From positions 62,001 through 126,000 of the forward strand of contig JANJUV010000011.1 in assembly GCA_024710405.1 (NCBI GenBank): a DNA stretch of 64,000 nucleotides, read 5' to 3'. The stretch comes from Bacteroidales bacterium. Lineage in GTDB: Bacteria > Bacteroidota > Bacteroidia > Bacteroidales > F082. The notes beneath the pieces were generated by a model. It searched no databases, was not told where the DNA came from, and saw only the letters and a list, made by a program, of their open reading frames with translations. Position 1 is the stretch's first letter; each line of letters opens with the position of its first letter. This document shows, in pieces, positions 1-8,965 of the stretch. The translations under genes were made by a program, and so were the position numbers.

Positions 1-1
1 C

Positions 2-580
2 CGTGCCCACAAACCATCCTTAGTGCTGATGGACCTCAGGATGCCGGAAATGAATGGATATGAGGCCACCGAAATCCTTTCGAACGATCCCACAACTGAG
101 CACATCCCTGTTGTTGCCTTCACTGCCTCATCAATGAAGCACGACGAAGCCCGCATCCTCTCCTTGTTTACCGATTACCTTCGCAAACCCATCACCCGAA
201 ATCAGTTAATCAATTGCCTGACGCGTTTTTTGCCCCATACCATACATCAGAATATGACACTTGGCAATGCAGGCGAAACAGATCATGTGATACCCCATCT
301 GAAAGCCAAACACCTCGCTTCATTCCTGAACGAATTCAATCGCGAACTGGCACCAAGACTCGAAACATTGAAAGAGTTGCTTGATACAGAATTAATTGAG
401 GCTTTTCTGACTGATTTTGATTTTCTTTGCAGACAATATGCAATAAAAGAATTTGAACAACTAACAACAAGATTACGACAGGATGCGGCGCGCTTTGATT
501 TTGAGCACTACCAACGCAATCTGGCTTCACTTTCAGGTTCAATCGACAGGATGAAACAATTTTCAAAAAGTTCTAAATGA
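2..580 (+). CDS. C-terminal part of a hybrid histidine kinase (receiver plus HPt-like tail), cut by window start
   Basis: The gene is open at the left edge; only its last 192 codons are visible. The first part is the second half of a receiver domain: the phospho-acceptor Asp lies in LMDLRMPEMNGYEA, the conserved Thr in VAFTAS and the conserved Lys in YLRKPI. The last 110 residues are helical and resemble the HPt-like domain that often ends hybrid kinases of Bacteroidota, but I see no clear phosphorylatable His motif in it. The stop overlaps the start of the next kinase gene (ATGA), so the two are probably co-translated parts of one signalling unit. The sensor and kinase domains lie outside the window, so the signal is unknown. 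The receiver assignment is strong; the HPt-like reading of the tail is an inference. Confidence 0.85.
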   Translation, partial: RAHKPSLVLMDLRMPEMNGYEATEILSNDPTTEHIPVVAFTASSMKHDEARILSLFTDYLRKPITRNQLINCLTRFLPHTIHQNMTLGNAGETDHVIPHLKAKHLASFLNEFNRELAPRLETLKELLDTELIEAFLTDFDFLCRQYAIKEFEQLTTRLRQDAARFDFEHYQRNLASLSGSIDRMKQFSKSSK

Positions 581-1764
581 CAAATGCCGCTCAACCCTTA
601 CAACAACCGGTGATTCTGGTTGTCGATGATAACCCCAGAAATCTTCAGGTGATCTCAACCATGCTCACAGCCAATGGCTACAAAGTGATTGTGGCCAGCT
701 CAGGGAGCAGTGCACTGAAATCACTGGAGATGCGTGAGCCCGACCTCGTATTGCTCGATATCATGATGCCCGATATGAATGGGTTTGAAGTCTGCGGAAT
801 TATCAAAACGAACGAGCAATGGAAAGATATTCCTGTTGTGTTTCTAACGGCTAAGACTGATCTATCCGATATCATCCAGGGTTTCAAACTCGGAGCAGTG
901 GATTATATTACTAAACCATTCAGGATTGATGAGGTTCTTGTACGTATCAATACACATATCGAACTCAGGCAGGCTAAGCTTCAGCTGGAACAGAAGAACC
1001 AACAATTGCGTGCCTTGAATATGGAGTTGGAGACGTCACGAATAACTATAGAAGAAGATGCCGCTAAACTGAAACAGATGAACGAGGAAAAAGACAGACT
1101 TTTTTCTATCATTGCGCACGATCTGCGGGGACCAATCCGGTCGTTTGTCTCCCTTGCCGAACTCTTTCTTAACGATGCTGCCACAATGGAACCACAACTG
1201 ATCAGAGAGTTGGCATCAGGTATGCACCAGTCGGCTTTATCCCTGCACGAACTGCTCGAAAACCTGTTGACCTGGTCTCTGATGCAACAGGAGAAAGCTG
1301 TCATCAGAAAAGAAACAATCAACATGAAACTTGCCTTTGACCGTGCTATTAGCCTAAATCAAGAAAGGATAGCTGCAAAGAATATAGTGATTGTCAATAA
1401 ACTCGATGCTGAATGCAGTGTAAAAGCAGATGAGAATATGGTAGCAACCATCGTGCGTAACCTGATTTCAAATGCAGTAAAGTTCACACCAAAAGGCGGC
1501 TCGATAATGGTTTCCTTCAGACCAGCCGGTAACTTTGTGCAATTCAGCGTGCAGGACACAGGCATTGGAATGAGTTCAGATATGATTAGCCGTTTGTTTG
1601 ATTACGACAAGAAAGTGTGCCGTCCGGGTACCGAAGGCGAGCCCAGCTCAGGACTTGGACTCATGATCATACGCGAATTTGTGCACCGGAACAGAGGGGA
1701 GATTGCTGTTGAAAGCATAGTAAACCAGGGAAGCAAATTCAGCTTCACACTTCTTAAGGGCTGA
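577..1764 (+). CDS. Receiver-first histidine kinase (REC-HisKA-HATPase)
   Basis: A 395-residue soluble kinase with no membrane segment. Residues about 10-130 are a complete receiver domain: the acidic pair in VVDDNPRN, acceptor Asp in VLLDIMMPD, Thr in VFLTAKTD and Lys in YITKPF. A coiled-coil linker (about 135-180) leads to the dimerisation domain with the H-box IIAHDLRGPI, then a GHKL ATPase with N-box (LISNAVKFTP), G1 (VQDTGIGM) and G2 (SSGLGLMI). The receiver-first order suggests that phosphorylation of the receiver controls the kinase, as in cytoplasmic relay kinases. The ATGA overlap with the upstream hybrid kinase suggests it may receive phosphate from that protein. No output regulator gene follows. 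The gene ends 11 bases from the convergent purine nucleoside phosphorylase gene. Confidence 0.92.
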   Translation: MTNAAQPLQQPVILVVDDNPRNLQVISTMLTANGYKVIVASSGSSALKSLEMREPDLVLLDIMMPDMNGFEVCGIIKTNEQWKDIPVVFLTAKTDLSDIIQGFKLGAVDYITKPFRIDEVLVRINTHIELRQAKLQLEQKNQQLRALNMELETSRITIEEDAAKLKQMNEEKDRLFSIIAHDLRGPIRSFVSLAELFLNDAATMEPQLIRELASGMHQSALSLHELLENLLTWSLMQQEKAVIRKETINMKLAFDRAISLNQERIAAKNIVIVNKLDAECSVKADENMVATIVRNLISNAVKFTPKGGSIMVSFRPAGNFVQFSVQDTGIGMSSDMISRLFDYDKKVCRPGTEGEPSSGLGLMIIREFVHRNRGEIAVESIVNQGSKFSFTLLKG

Positions 1765-1775
1765 GGGGCCGCAGA

Positions 1776-2588
1776 TTAAAGATGTGTCATCAATTCTGAA
1801 AACAATCTGCTGAGTTTTTTCTCTGCTTTGGCTGCATGATGCAGCACATCTTCAATTTTCAATGGTTTCAGATTGTCGGGATCACACAGGTCAGTTACAA
1901 CCGACACTGCTGCAACAGGCAATTGCATATGATTGGCAACAATCACTTCCGGAACGGTTGACATTCCTACCACATCAGCACCTGCCATCTTAAGAAACCG
2001 GTATTCAGCGCGGGTTTCAAGGCTTGGACCGATCCAGGCAGCATATACACCTTCATTCAGTTCTATATCAAACTCTGCAGCAGTGGATTTTAGTTTTTGG
2101 TTAATCGAAGGGTCATATGGGCGGCTCATGTCCGGAAACCTTGGTCCGAGTTCAGCGATGTTCGGCCCAACCAAAGGATTCATCGGCAGGAAATTAATAT
2201 GGTCATCGATAAGCATCAGTGAAGAAGCTTTAAATGCAGGATTGATGGTGCCACAAGCATTGGAAACGAGCAGTTCGCTGATTCCGAGTAGTTTCATTAC
2301 TCGCACCGGAAAAGTAATTTGCTGCATGTTGTAGCCTTCGTAAAAATGAAACCGGCCATTCATCACCACAACACTGCGACCATTAAGCGTTCCGAAAACG
2401 AGACGCCCTTTGTGGGCTTCAACCGTAGAAACCACAAAATGAGGAATATCCGAATATGAAATTTCTGCCTCAATCTGCATCTGGTCAACAAGTTTTCCCA
2501 AACCTGTTCCCAGGATTATACCTGTTTGAGCTTGTGTTTTAATTGACTTTCGGATAAAATCCGCTGCTTCAACAATGTGCTGGTACAT
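1776..2588 (-). CDS. punA: Purine nucleoside phosphorylase (PNP/MTAP family)
   Basis: A 270-residue protein of the trimeric purine nucleoside phosphorylase family, which splits inosine or guanosine with phosphate into base and ribose-1-phosphate for purine salvage in the cytoplasm. Visible family motifs: the phosphate-binding loop GTGLGKL near residue 28, the MNGRFHFYEGY segment, SNACGTINP in mid-protein, and the base-pocket region MSTVPEVIVANHM near residue 210. Length matches the family (270-290). The ATG start encodes MYQHIVEAADF, a usual N-terminus. It is divergent from msrB with about 100 bases between them. The sequence does not show whether it prefers inosine/guanosine or also uses other nucleosides, so the symbol is tentative. 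Confidence 0.92.
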   Translation of the reverse strand: MYQHIVEAADFIRKSIKTQAQTGIILGTGLGKLVDQMQIEAEISYSDIPHFVVSTVEAHKGRLVFGTLNGRSVVVMNGRFHFYEGYNMQQITFPVRVMKLLGISELLVSNACGTINPAFKASSLMLIDDHINFLPMNPLVGPNIAELGPRFPDMSRPYDPSINQKLKSTAAEFDIELNEGVYAAWIGPSLETRAEYRFLKMAGADVVGMSTVPEVIVANHMQLPVAAVSVVTDLCDPDNLKPLKIEDVLHHAAKAEKKLSRLFSELMTHL

Positions 2589-2690
2589 GTGTAAATTTTA
2601 GCAGACGAAGGTAAAATAATTAAGCGTTTCGGGTTATATTGGCACAACTTTTCGGCGGATTTGTTGTTTAAAATATGAAAAGCAACATTT

Positions 2691-3194
2691 ATGCGATGGA
2701 TGGTTTTTATTTCATTGATTATAATCACAGGCTCGTGTGGTTGGTCACAATCGTCTGACGCCAAGGCTGACACTGCCTATCAAATACCTTCTGAAATGGT
2801 ACAACAGATAAAAAAAACGGAACAGGAGTGGCTCGAAGAGCTTGGTGAGGAGCGATACAGGATACTGCGACAATGCGGCACTGAACCTCCGTTCACCGGA
2901 AAGTATTATAAACACATAGCAAAAGGAACTTATATATGTGCCGGATGTGGGAGCGATCTTTTCAGGTCAGACGCCAAGTATGAGTCTGGCTCGGGTTGGC
3001 CAAGTTTCTTTGAAGCTGTTGACAAGACAAAAATCAAGGAATTGCGTGATGCGAGCTATGGCATGATCCGCACCGAAATCAGATGTGCACACTGCGACGG
3101 CCACCTCGGTCACGTATTTCCTGATGGTCCCAAACCAACCGGATTGAGATATTGTGTCAATTCAGCTTCGCTTGAGTTCAGGGAGGAGGAGTAA
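2691..3194 (+). CDS. msrB: Exported peptide-methionine (R)-S-oxide reductase MsrB (lipoprotein)
   Basis: A 167-residue MsrB that reduces methionine-R-sulfoxide in proteins. The SelR domain spans about 35-165, with two zinc-binding CxxC pairs (C83/C86 and C132/C135), the GSGWPSF motif and catalytic C155 in RYCVNSASL. The N-terminus is a short lipoprotein signal: a hydrophobic stretch followed by the lipobox ITGSC (Cys16), so the enzyme is probably membrane-anchored outside the cytoplasm, where it would repair oxidised envelope proteins. The start at ATG 2691 gives MRWMVFISL; the ATG at 2675 is out of frame. A lone MsrB domain, not fused to MsrA. It is convergent with the symporter gene, whose stop is 2 bases away. 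Export is inferred from the signal; catalysis from conserved residues. Confidence 0.93.
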   Translation: MRWMVFISLIIITGSCGWSQSSDAKADTAYQIPSEMVQQIKKTEQEWLEELGEERYRILRQCGTEPPFTGKYYKHIAKGTYICAGCGSDLFRSDAKYESGSGWPSFFEAVDKTKIKELRDASYGMIRTEIRCAHCDGHLGHVFPDGPKPTGLRYCVNSASLEFREEE

Positions 3195-3196
3195 AG

Positions 3197-4849
3197 TCAG
3201 TTTTTTTGACGCCTCCGCTTTTTCCAATATATCTTCAAATCCCTTTTCACCTCAGGAGCCAGTATAAACAGTCCAAGCAGGTTGGGGAAGGCCATACAAA
3301 GCACCATCATATCCGAGAAGTCCATCACTGGACCAAGGTCGGATGAGGTGCCAATGACAATGCACACCAGAAAAAGCAGGTTGAAAAACTGATTGGAGAA
3401 TTTTCTTGAGCCAAAGAGTTTCTGACTCAGGCTGCCAAACAGAAAATCAAAGCCTTTCATGCCATAGTACGACCACGAAATCATGGTGCTGAAGGCAAAG
3501 AGTGTGACAGCAGCGAGCAACACATAAGGAAACCAGCTGAAAACAGAAGCATAGGCGGCAGATGTGAGTTGTACGCCTTGCAGTCCATCACTGTGTTCGA
3601 ATACACCCGAAAAAATAATCACCATCGCTGTCATGGTGCAAATGACAACCGTGTCAACAAAAGGTTCAAGCAACGAAACAATGCCTTCACTCACAGGCTC
3701 GTCGGTTCGTGCTGTTGCATGTGCAATGGAGGCTGATCCAACCCCGGCTTCGTTGGAGAATGCGCCGCGCTGAAAACCGAAAATCAACACTCCGATAAAT
3801 CCTCCGCGCATGGCTTCTGCATTGAATGCACCGTTCCATATCATGCTGAAGACCCTCGGCGTTTCCTCAATATTCAAAAAAATAATAATGAGTGAGGCGC
3901 CAACATAGATAAATGCCATTACAGGCACTATGCGTGAAGTTACCCGTGCAATGCTTCTGATACCACCAACAATGACCAGCCCGACGAAAGCTGCCATCAC
4001 CACCCCATACCAGAAGCCGAAATCATCCACTTTGGGAAAGAAAGAAGCAAACTGCTCAAATGCCTGATTTGCCTGAAGCATATTGCCGCCGCCAACTGAT
4101 CCGCCAATAGCCATGACAGAGAACAAAACAGCAAGAAACCAGCCCAATTTTCCTAAGCCTTTATTCGCCAGTCCTTCCCTGAGATAATACATCGCTCCTC
4201 CCGAAACCCTGCCCTGATCATCCAACCGCCTGTATTTCAAGCCAAGGGTACACTCACTGAACTTTAACGACATACCAAGCAACCCGGCCATGATCATCCA
4301 TAATGTTGCTCCGGGGCCGCCAATGGAAATAGCTATTGCAACGCCGGCAATGTTGCCCAGCCCCACTGTTGCAGAAAGCGCGGTTGTAAGGGCTTGAAAA
4401 TGACTCACCTCGCCCTTAGAATCTGGTTTATCGTGCTTGCCCGTGATCAATCCTAAGGAATGCCTGAAGGCCCTGAAGTTGACAAACCTCAGATAAACAG
4501 TAAAAAACAGCCCACCTGCCATGAGCCAGAGCACAATAAGTTTTAATGGTGCCGTAACAGGCTTGCCTTTAGGGTCAACAACAGGCTCTCCGTGAACATC
4601 ATACACCTGTGGATCGTATATGCCTGCGGCAGCAAATGGATCCCAGAACAGCACCGAGGCCAGGCCTTCAACAAATGGTGTAAACTTTTGGTTGATGCGT
4701 TGAGAGATTGATTGTGTTTCATCGATTTCAAACTTTTCATCCTGATTCAAAACAAGGCTGTCTGCATCAGAGGCTTTTACAGAGTATGTAGCAGTCAAAC
4801 ATATTGTTAGAAAGAATAGCAAACGTAAAGCATTAAATTTTAGCATCAT
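3197..4849 (-). CDS. Alanine/glycine:cation symporter family protein with cleavable-looking N-terminus
   Basis: A 550-residue inner-membrane transporter of the AGCS (sodium:alanine symporter) family, which takes up alanine or glycine with Na+ or H+. Family hallmarks: ATVGLGNIAGVAIAISIGGPGA near residue 160 in two adjacent parts, MSLKFSECTLGLKYR, GGAMYYL, and GAFSNEAGVGSASIAHA. At least ten hydrophobic segments follow. Unlike the second copy (5057-6448), it starts with a signal-peptide-like stretch (about 1-27) and an extra 70-residue soluble segment before the first core helix. The two copies lie head-to-tail about 200 bases apart and probably differ in substrate or regulation. Substrate cannot be read from sequence. 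Confidence 0.93.
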   Translation of the reverse strand: MMLKFNALRLLFFLTICLTATYSVKASDADSLVLNQDEKFEIDETQSISQRINQKFTPFVEGLASVLFWDPFAAAGIYDPQVYDVHGEPVVDPKGKPVTAPLKLIVLWLMAGGLFFTVYLRFVNFRAFRHSLGLITGKHDKPDSKGEVSHFQALTTALSATVGLGNIAGVAIAISIGGPGATLWMIMAGLLGMSLKFSECTLGLKYRRLDDQGRVSGGAMYYLREGLANKGLGKLGWFLAVLFSVMAIGGSVGGGNMLQANQAFEQFASFFPKVDDFGFWYGVVMAAFVGLVIVGGIRSIARVTSRIVPVMAFIYVGASLIIIFLNIEETPRVFSMIWNGAFNAEAMRGGFIGVLIFGFQRGAFSNEAGVGSASIAHATARTDEPVSEGIVSLLEPFVDTVVICTMTAMVIIFSGVFEHSDGLQGVQLTSAAYASVFSWFPYVLLAAVTLFAFSTMISWSYYGMKGFDFLFGSLSQKLFGSRKFSNQFFNLLFLVCIVIGTSSDLGPVMDFSDMMVLCMAFPNLLGLFILAPEVKRDLKIYWKKRRRQKN

Positions 4850-5056
4850 AGTATAGCCCTTATTCTGAATGACCTAATAATCATGCCCTTAATCCTAAAA
4901 CAAATTTTGTGCTCAAATGCACAGATTGTCGTTTTCTGTTTAAGCATTTTGAAGCATTCCCAGATTTTTAGTGAAGATGTTGTTTCTGATTTCCCGTGGC
5001 TGAAAGTTATTTTATCTGTAGACAATTGATTTGAATAATGCCAATGGAATCATTAT

Positions 5057-6448
5057 TTAGGGCTTTTCGTTCATTGCTTCGAAATACTTGCGTGTTTCCT
5101 GAACAACTACTGATGACAGCATCAGCATGGCAATCAGGTTGGGAATGGTCATAAATGTGATCACCATATCCACGAAATGCCACACGATATCAAGTCCCCA
5201 GATGGAGCCAAAGAAAACAAACAGACTATATACATATAGGTAAGGTTTCACAGCTTTTTCTCCGATCAGATAAATTGTGGCTCTTGAGCCGTAGTATGAC
5301 CAACTGATGATGGTTGAGAAAGCAAAAAGCAACAGGCTAAAGGCAATGATATGGCCGCCCATTCCGTCAATACCAAAAAAGTGCAGGCCTTTGTTCATCG
5401 CATCCACTGTCATTGCAACTCCCTTGGGGCTGTCCTGCCATGCATCAGTTACAATGATCATCAGCGCGGTCATCGTACAAATAATGATGGTATCAATCAT
5501 TGGTTCGAGCAGCGAAACGATCCCTTCCCTGGCCGGATATTTTGTTTTGGCTGCAGCATGGGCAATAGGCGCCGAGCCCTGTCCTGCCTCGTTGCTGAAC
5601 AAACCACGCCGCACACCCCAGATCAAAGTCATGATAAAGGTTGAGCCCACGAAACCGCCTGTAGCTGCTGTGCCTGTGAACGCATCTGTGACGATCATGG
5701 CGAGGGCTGAAGGTATCTTGCCGGCAAACGCAATCAAAACGGCCAGAGTTGAAATAATATAGATGGCTGCCATAAAAGGAACCAAGCGGGATGTCACATC
5801 AGCAATTCTGCGGATTCCGCCAATGATAACCATAAGGACAAGAGTTGTGATGAGAAGCCCTGAAACCCAAGTTGGTATCTGATAACTTGTAAACATGGCA
5901 TCCGACATAGAATTTGATTGTGCCATATTGCCGGTACCCAATGAGCATAGTATGGTGGCGCTGGCAAAGACAAGCGCGAGCACTTTTGCCCATTTACCGA
6001 TTTTGTCCTTTAGACCGAATTCCATATAATACATGGGGCCGCCCGAAACCGTGCCATCGCTGTTAAACTTACGGTATTTCTGGGCAAGCGTGCATTCTGA
6101 GTATTTCAGGGTCATGCCCAGGAAACCTGTAACCCATATCCAGAAAACAGCTCCGGGCCCTCCGAGATAAATAGCCAAAGCCACGCCTACGATGTTGCCA
6201 GTGCCTACTGTAGCCGACAAAGCTGTGGTGAGCGCTTTAAAATGGTTCACGTCACCTTCGGCACTTTTGCTGTCGTATTTGCCTGAGACTACTTTTATGG
6301 CATGTCCTATTTTCCTGATGTTTAAAAAATTGAGCCTGATAGAAAACCAAATGCCGGTTGGAATCAGCAAGGCAAGAATCAAATATCCGCCGACATAATT
6401 GTTGTAATCCTGAATAATCCGGTCAATCCATAGAAGTAAGTCGCTCAT
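5057..6448 (-). CDS. Alanine/glycine:cation symporter family protein (second copy)
   Basis: A 463-residue AGCS-family symporter without the N-terminal extension of its neighbour. The same signatures are visible: ATVGTGNIVGVALAIYLGGP near residue 78, MTLKYSECTLAQKYR, GGPMYYMEFG and RGLFSNEAGQGSAPIAHA. About ten membrane helices. Length is typical of bacterial AGCS proteins (440-480). It is transcribed toward the first copy; the two make a tandem paralog pair with clearly diverged sequences, so the duplication is old. A TATATTTG element lies about 50 bases upstream. Predicted role is Na+-coupled uptake of alanine or glycine across the inner membrane. Confidence 0.94.
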   Translation of the reverse strand: MSDLLLWIDRIIQDYNNYVGGYLILALLIPTGIWFSIRLNFLNIRKIGHAIKVVSGKYDSKSAEGDVNHFKALTTALSATVGTGNIVGVALAIYLGGPGAVFWIWVTGFLGMTLKYSECTLAQKYRKFNSDGTVSGGPMYYMEFGLKDKIGKWAKVLALVFASATILCSLGTGNMAQSNSMSDAMFTSYQIPTWVSGLLITTLVLMVIIGGIRRIADVTSRLVPFMAAIYIISTLAVLIAFAGKIPSALAMIVTDAFTGTAATGGFVGSTFIMTLIWGVRRGLFSNEAGQGSAPIAHAAAKTKYPAREGIVSLLEPMIDTIIICTMTALMIIVTDAWQDSPKGVAMTVDAMNKGLHFFGIDGMGGHIIAFSLLLFAFSTIISWSYYGSRATIYLIGEKAVKPYLYVYSLFVFFGSIWGLDIVWHFVDMVITFMTIPNLIAMLMLSSVVVQETRKYFEAMNEKP

Positions 6449-6496
6449 AACATGGTTTTGGTTTGGGTTAACATTAAGGAGCCCTCATCGGGTAAA

Positions 6497-6504
6497 CAAA
6501 TATA
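6497..6504 (-). promoter_or_regulatory. Putative -7 promoter element of the symporter gene
   Basis: Read on the minus strand the sequence is TATATTTG, an exact match to the Bacteroidota -7 consensus TAnnTTTG. It sits 48 bases before the ATG of the second symporter gene. No convincing -33 TTTG is visible at the usual distance. Confidence 0.45.
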
Positions 6505-6625
6505 CATTAATTACAACAAGAGAAAGGAAAGAAATAATCCGGAATATATTATGAAGGCATTGATTCTGCTGAAAAAAATGAAGTGAATTTCAAGCTGCGG
6601 GTCTGAAAATAAACCAGATTATGGT

Positions 6626-7897
6626 TTATGTGGTTTTTATCAACAACTGCCCTATCCTGCACTCAAGACAGCGTCGTGGTTTACAATAGTTCCTGCGCAA
6701 ATGCAGTATAGCTTGCGTCTGAAGGGCATTCACAGCAAGGATGCTTCTCGCGCTAAACCCTTTGACAATGGCATTGTTTTCGGGCGGCAGCGATTCAAGA
6801 ATTAGCATGGCTTTGTCCTGATATTGTTCATCATTCATGTATTTTCCATAGGCAAACATCACCTGACTGACCGAATTGATCAGGATCAGTCTGATGGCCT
6901 CTTCACCCAGATGTTTCGGTTTTTCATCTGCGACTGCATCAAACCTATAATGAGTGTCCCAATAAGATGTAGCGCGAACATGCAGCAAATCACTTACAGA
7001 TTCTGGATTCGGTGCGTGAATGAGCTTGGCAAACAACTGACCATGCATGCTGATGAGGGCTGCAAGTTGCGCCAGACGAATCGTAGGAAAATTTACCGGC
7101 CGCATCCGCATGAATTTCCAAATCTCTTTTTTCATGGGTTGCAACCTATATTTCGATGCAAGAAAACGGAATTCTTTCTGTAGCGTCCTGGGGTAATCAT
7201 CCTGAAACGATGCTTCGAGCAAACCTGCCTGTCCAAAAAGGAGTGCTTCAACCTGAAAGATTTTATCGGCATGCTTTAACAGAAGCGAAAGAGGCATTTT
7301 TGTAGCCAAAAGTGCGAAACCAGCTTCGTTGGTGCCGAATCCGAAGTTTTGCATAAGCCTACGGTAAAAGACCTCCTCCCAATTTTGTTTCGATTGTTGG
7401 AATATCTGTAATGTTACACCTGTTTTTTCTTCAAGCCGCTCAACAATCATTCTGTCGAGCCACGAAAGCCAGGTGAACCTTTGCACTTGTTCAAGCCGGG
7501 CCTCACATGCCATCCATTTCCTGCTATCAGTGAACCTTCTGTAATTCATCAGTAAAGTTTCATCAAATCTGCCTCGCAGTTCCAGAGTGGGTATAGGTTG
7601 TTGGCTTCCTGAAAGGACCTCTCTGTCGTGTGCATAAACAACATGCAGGATAATGTTCTGATAGGCCGGGTCGTCCTGATGTTGGTGCCTGAACCAATCT
7701 GAGGAATTAATGTGCATCTCGATGTTGCCTGCCCAAAGAGTTTCGCCGATTTTGATCCGTGCATTGAAGAAATCGGGCCCGGCATCTCCGTTCCTTGATC
7801 CCGGATAAAGCACTTCAAGTGTTTGGCCATCAGTTGTCTCAAGGGATTGAGACAACAATTTATTCTCCCATAAGTACATCAGGAAAATCTCGTTCAT
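6626..7897 (-). CDS. DUF2851 family protein
   Basis: A 423-residue protein of the DUF2851 family, common in Bacteroidota and of unknown function. The N-terminal third carries the family's best conserved part: VLYPGSRNGDAGPDFFNARI, followed by WAGNIEMHINSSDW and NIILHVVYAHDREV, rich in Asp, His and Asn in an arrangement reminiscent of a metal or nuclease site. The C-terminus has a Cys-rich motif, CKPRRCLECRIGQ, which could bind a metal. No signal peptide or membrane helix, so probably cytoplasmic. It is a single gene with about 440 non-coding bases on its upstream side. The nuclease-like impression comes only from residue pattern; I assign no activity. Confidence 0.88.
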   Translation of the reverse strand: MNEIFLMYLWENKLLSQSLETTDGQTLEVLYPGSRNGDAGPDFFNARIKIGETLWAGNIEMHINSSDWFRHQHQDDPAYQNIILHVVYAHDREVLSGSQQPIPTLELRGRFDETLLMNYRRFTDSRKWMACEARLEQVQRFTWLSWLDRMIVERLEEKTGVTLQIFQQSKQNWEEVFYRRLMQNFGFGTNEAGFALLATKMPLSLLLKHADKIFQVEALLFGQAGLLEASFQDDYPRTLQKEFRFLASKYRLQPMKKEIWKFMRMRPVNFPTIRLAQLAALISMHGQLFAKLIHAPNPESVSDLLHVRATSYWDTHYRFDAVADEKPKHLGEEAIRLILINSVSQVMFAYGKYMNDEQYQDKAMLILESLPPENNAIVKGFSARSILAVNALQTQAILHLRRNYCKPRRCLECRIGQLLIKTT

Positions 7898-8274
7898 TCA
7901 TTAGTAGTTTTGGGGTTCGGCACAAACAGATATCATTCAAAGGTATGAATAATGTTTTCTTGACCAGCTACATTCTGAAATTCTTCTTTACGTTAATGTT
8001 GATGTTGCCAAAGTAGTTACACGTCACATGTTCAACCGGATAGATACTTTGATGCATAATATCATTGGCAAAATTCACGATGACTTATTTTTTAGCCATG
8101 CAATAATCAATGTGAATTCTGTCTGTCTTCATATGACAAACTGCCTTACGACCTAAGATTTTGGAAATAATAAGTATAATGGGTAAGAATTTGTCAATGA
8201 GTGTTTAAGACAATAGGAAGACAAGCGCCAAATGAAATGTTTGCTGATGGTCACTATAAATCGCTCATGGGCTA
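7898..8274. other. Intergenic region without recognised gene
   Basis: Between the divergent DUF2851 gene and the coiled-coil gene. I see no gene, RNA fold or repeat. The short open frame reaching to 8016 overlaps the DUF2851 start and shows no protein-like features. The right-hand end carries the promoter listed separately. Confidence 0.6.
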
Positions 8275-8306
8275 TTGCAAACGGACGCGATAAATACGTA
8301 TTTTTG
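8275..8306 (+). promoter_or_regulatory. Putative promoter of the zapA block
   Basis: The -7 element TATTTTTG (8299-8306) matches TAnnTTTG exactly. A TTG at 8275-8277, preceded by A, lies 21 bases upstream and fits a weak -33 TTTG box. The start codon of the coiled-coil gene is 30 bases further on. Confidence 0.5.
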
Positions 8307-8336
8307 TGAAGTTATCCGCAAACGATTCCAAAAGTT

Positions 8337-8627
8337 ATGGCCGAAACCAGTGTTTTGCTATCAGGCATTGAGTATAAGGTCGGAAAACTCATTCTGGAAT
8401 ATGAGGCACTGAGGAACCGTTGCCAGGAACTTCAAACAGAAAACGATCAATTAAAAATTACCTTAAAAGAACAGGAAGAAACAATAAACCGAATTAGAAA
8501 ACAGGAAAGTAACAATACTATTATTCAATCACTCGGAAGCGAGAAGGAAACAATAGAGAAAAGTCAGAAGAGGATTCAGCAACTGATAGCGGAGATAGAC
8601 CAATGTCTGGAATTGCTGAACCGATGA
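8337..8627 (+). CDS. Small coiled-coil protein upstream of zapA
   Basis: A 96-residue protein that is almost entirely predicted coiled coil (heptad-like Leu/Ile spacing from about residue 12 to the end, rich in Glu, Gln and Lys). No signal peptide or membrane segment. It ends 22 bases before zapA and is most likely co-transcribed with it. Small coiled-coil proteins of this type are regularly found before zapA in Bacteroidota. By size and position it could act as a division-site partner of ZapA, much as ZapB does in Enterobacteria, but sequence similarity to ZapB cannot be judged by eye. The call as a real gene rests on context and composition; the role is inferred. Confidence 0.8.
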   Translation: MAETSVLLSGIEYKVGKLILEYEALRNRCQELQTENDQLKITLKEQEETINRIRKQESNNTIIQSLGSEKETIEKSQKRIQQLIAEIDQCLELLNR

Positions 8628-8649
8628 TTATAACGAATGTGAGACAAGG

Positions 8650-8937
8650 ATGGAAAGTGTTTCAATTACCATTTATGTTGCCGACAGGCCCTACAAGCTG
8701 AATGTTGCAAGAACCGAAGAGGAGAGGGTACGCAAAGCTGCCGGTTTCATCAATGAGAAGATCAAGGAATATGGAAAATCCTACGCATATAACGACAAAC
8801 AGGATCTGTTGGCGATGGCTGCCCTGCAGTTTACTGTCGCAGCCCTGAAATATGAATCAGAACTTGAATTCAGGGATGTACACCTGGAGAGCAAGCTAAA
8901 ACAGATTGATTCGTTATTGTCTGAACATGCAGTCTGA
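8650..8937 (+). CDS. zapA: Cell division protein ZapA
   Basis: A 95-residue ZapA, which binds FtsZ filaments and cross-links them in the division ring. The N-terminal part (VSITIYVADRPYKLNVARTE) has the beta-strand pattern of the family, followed by EERVRKAAGFINEKIKEY and the helical C-terminal dimerisation region ending in a long amphipathic helix. The length matches bacterial ZapA (85-110). It follows a small coiled-coil gene and is followed by a 6S RNA gene, the same zapA-ssrS order known from Gammaproteobacteria, and then by rny. Start ATG 8650 gives MESVSITIYV. Confidence 0.93.
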   Translation: MESVSITIYVADRPYKLNVARTEEERVRKAAGFINEKIKEYGKSYAYNDKQDLLAMAALQFTVAALKYESELEFRDVHLESKLKQIDSLLSEHAV

Positions 8938-8965
8938 GAACACAGATCAGGTTCTTTGAAAGTAT

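Noticed and set aside
7795-8016. 73-codon open frame on the plus strand
   Set aside because: It overlaps the start of the DUF2851 gene in antisense and has no recognisable feature.
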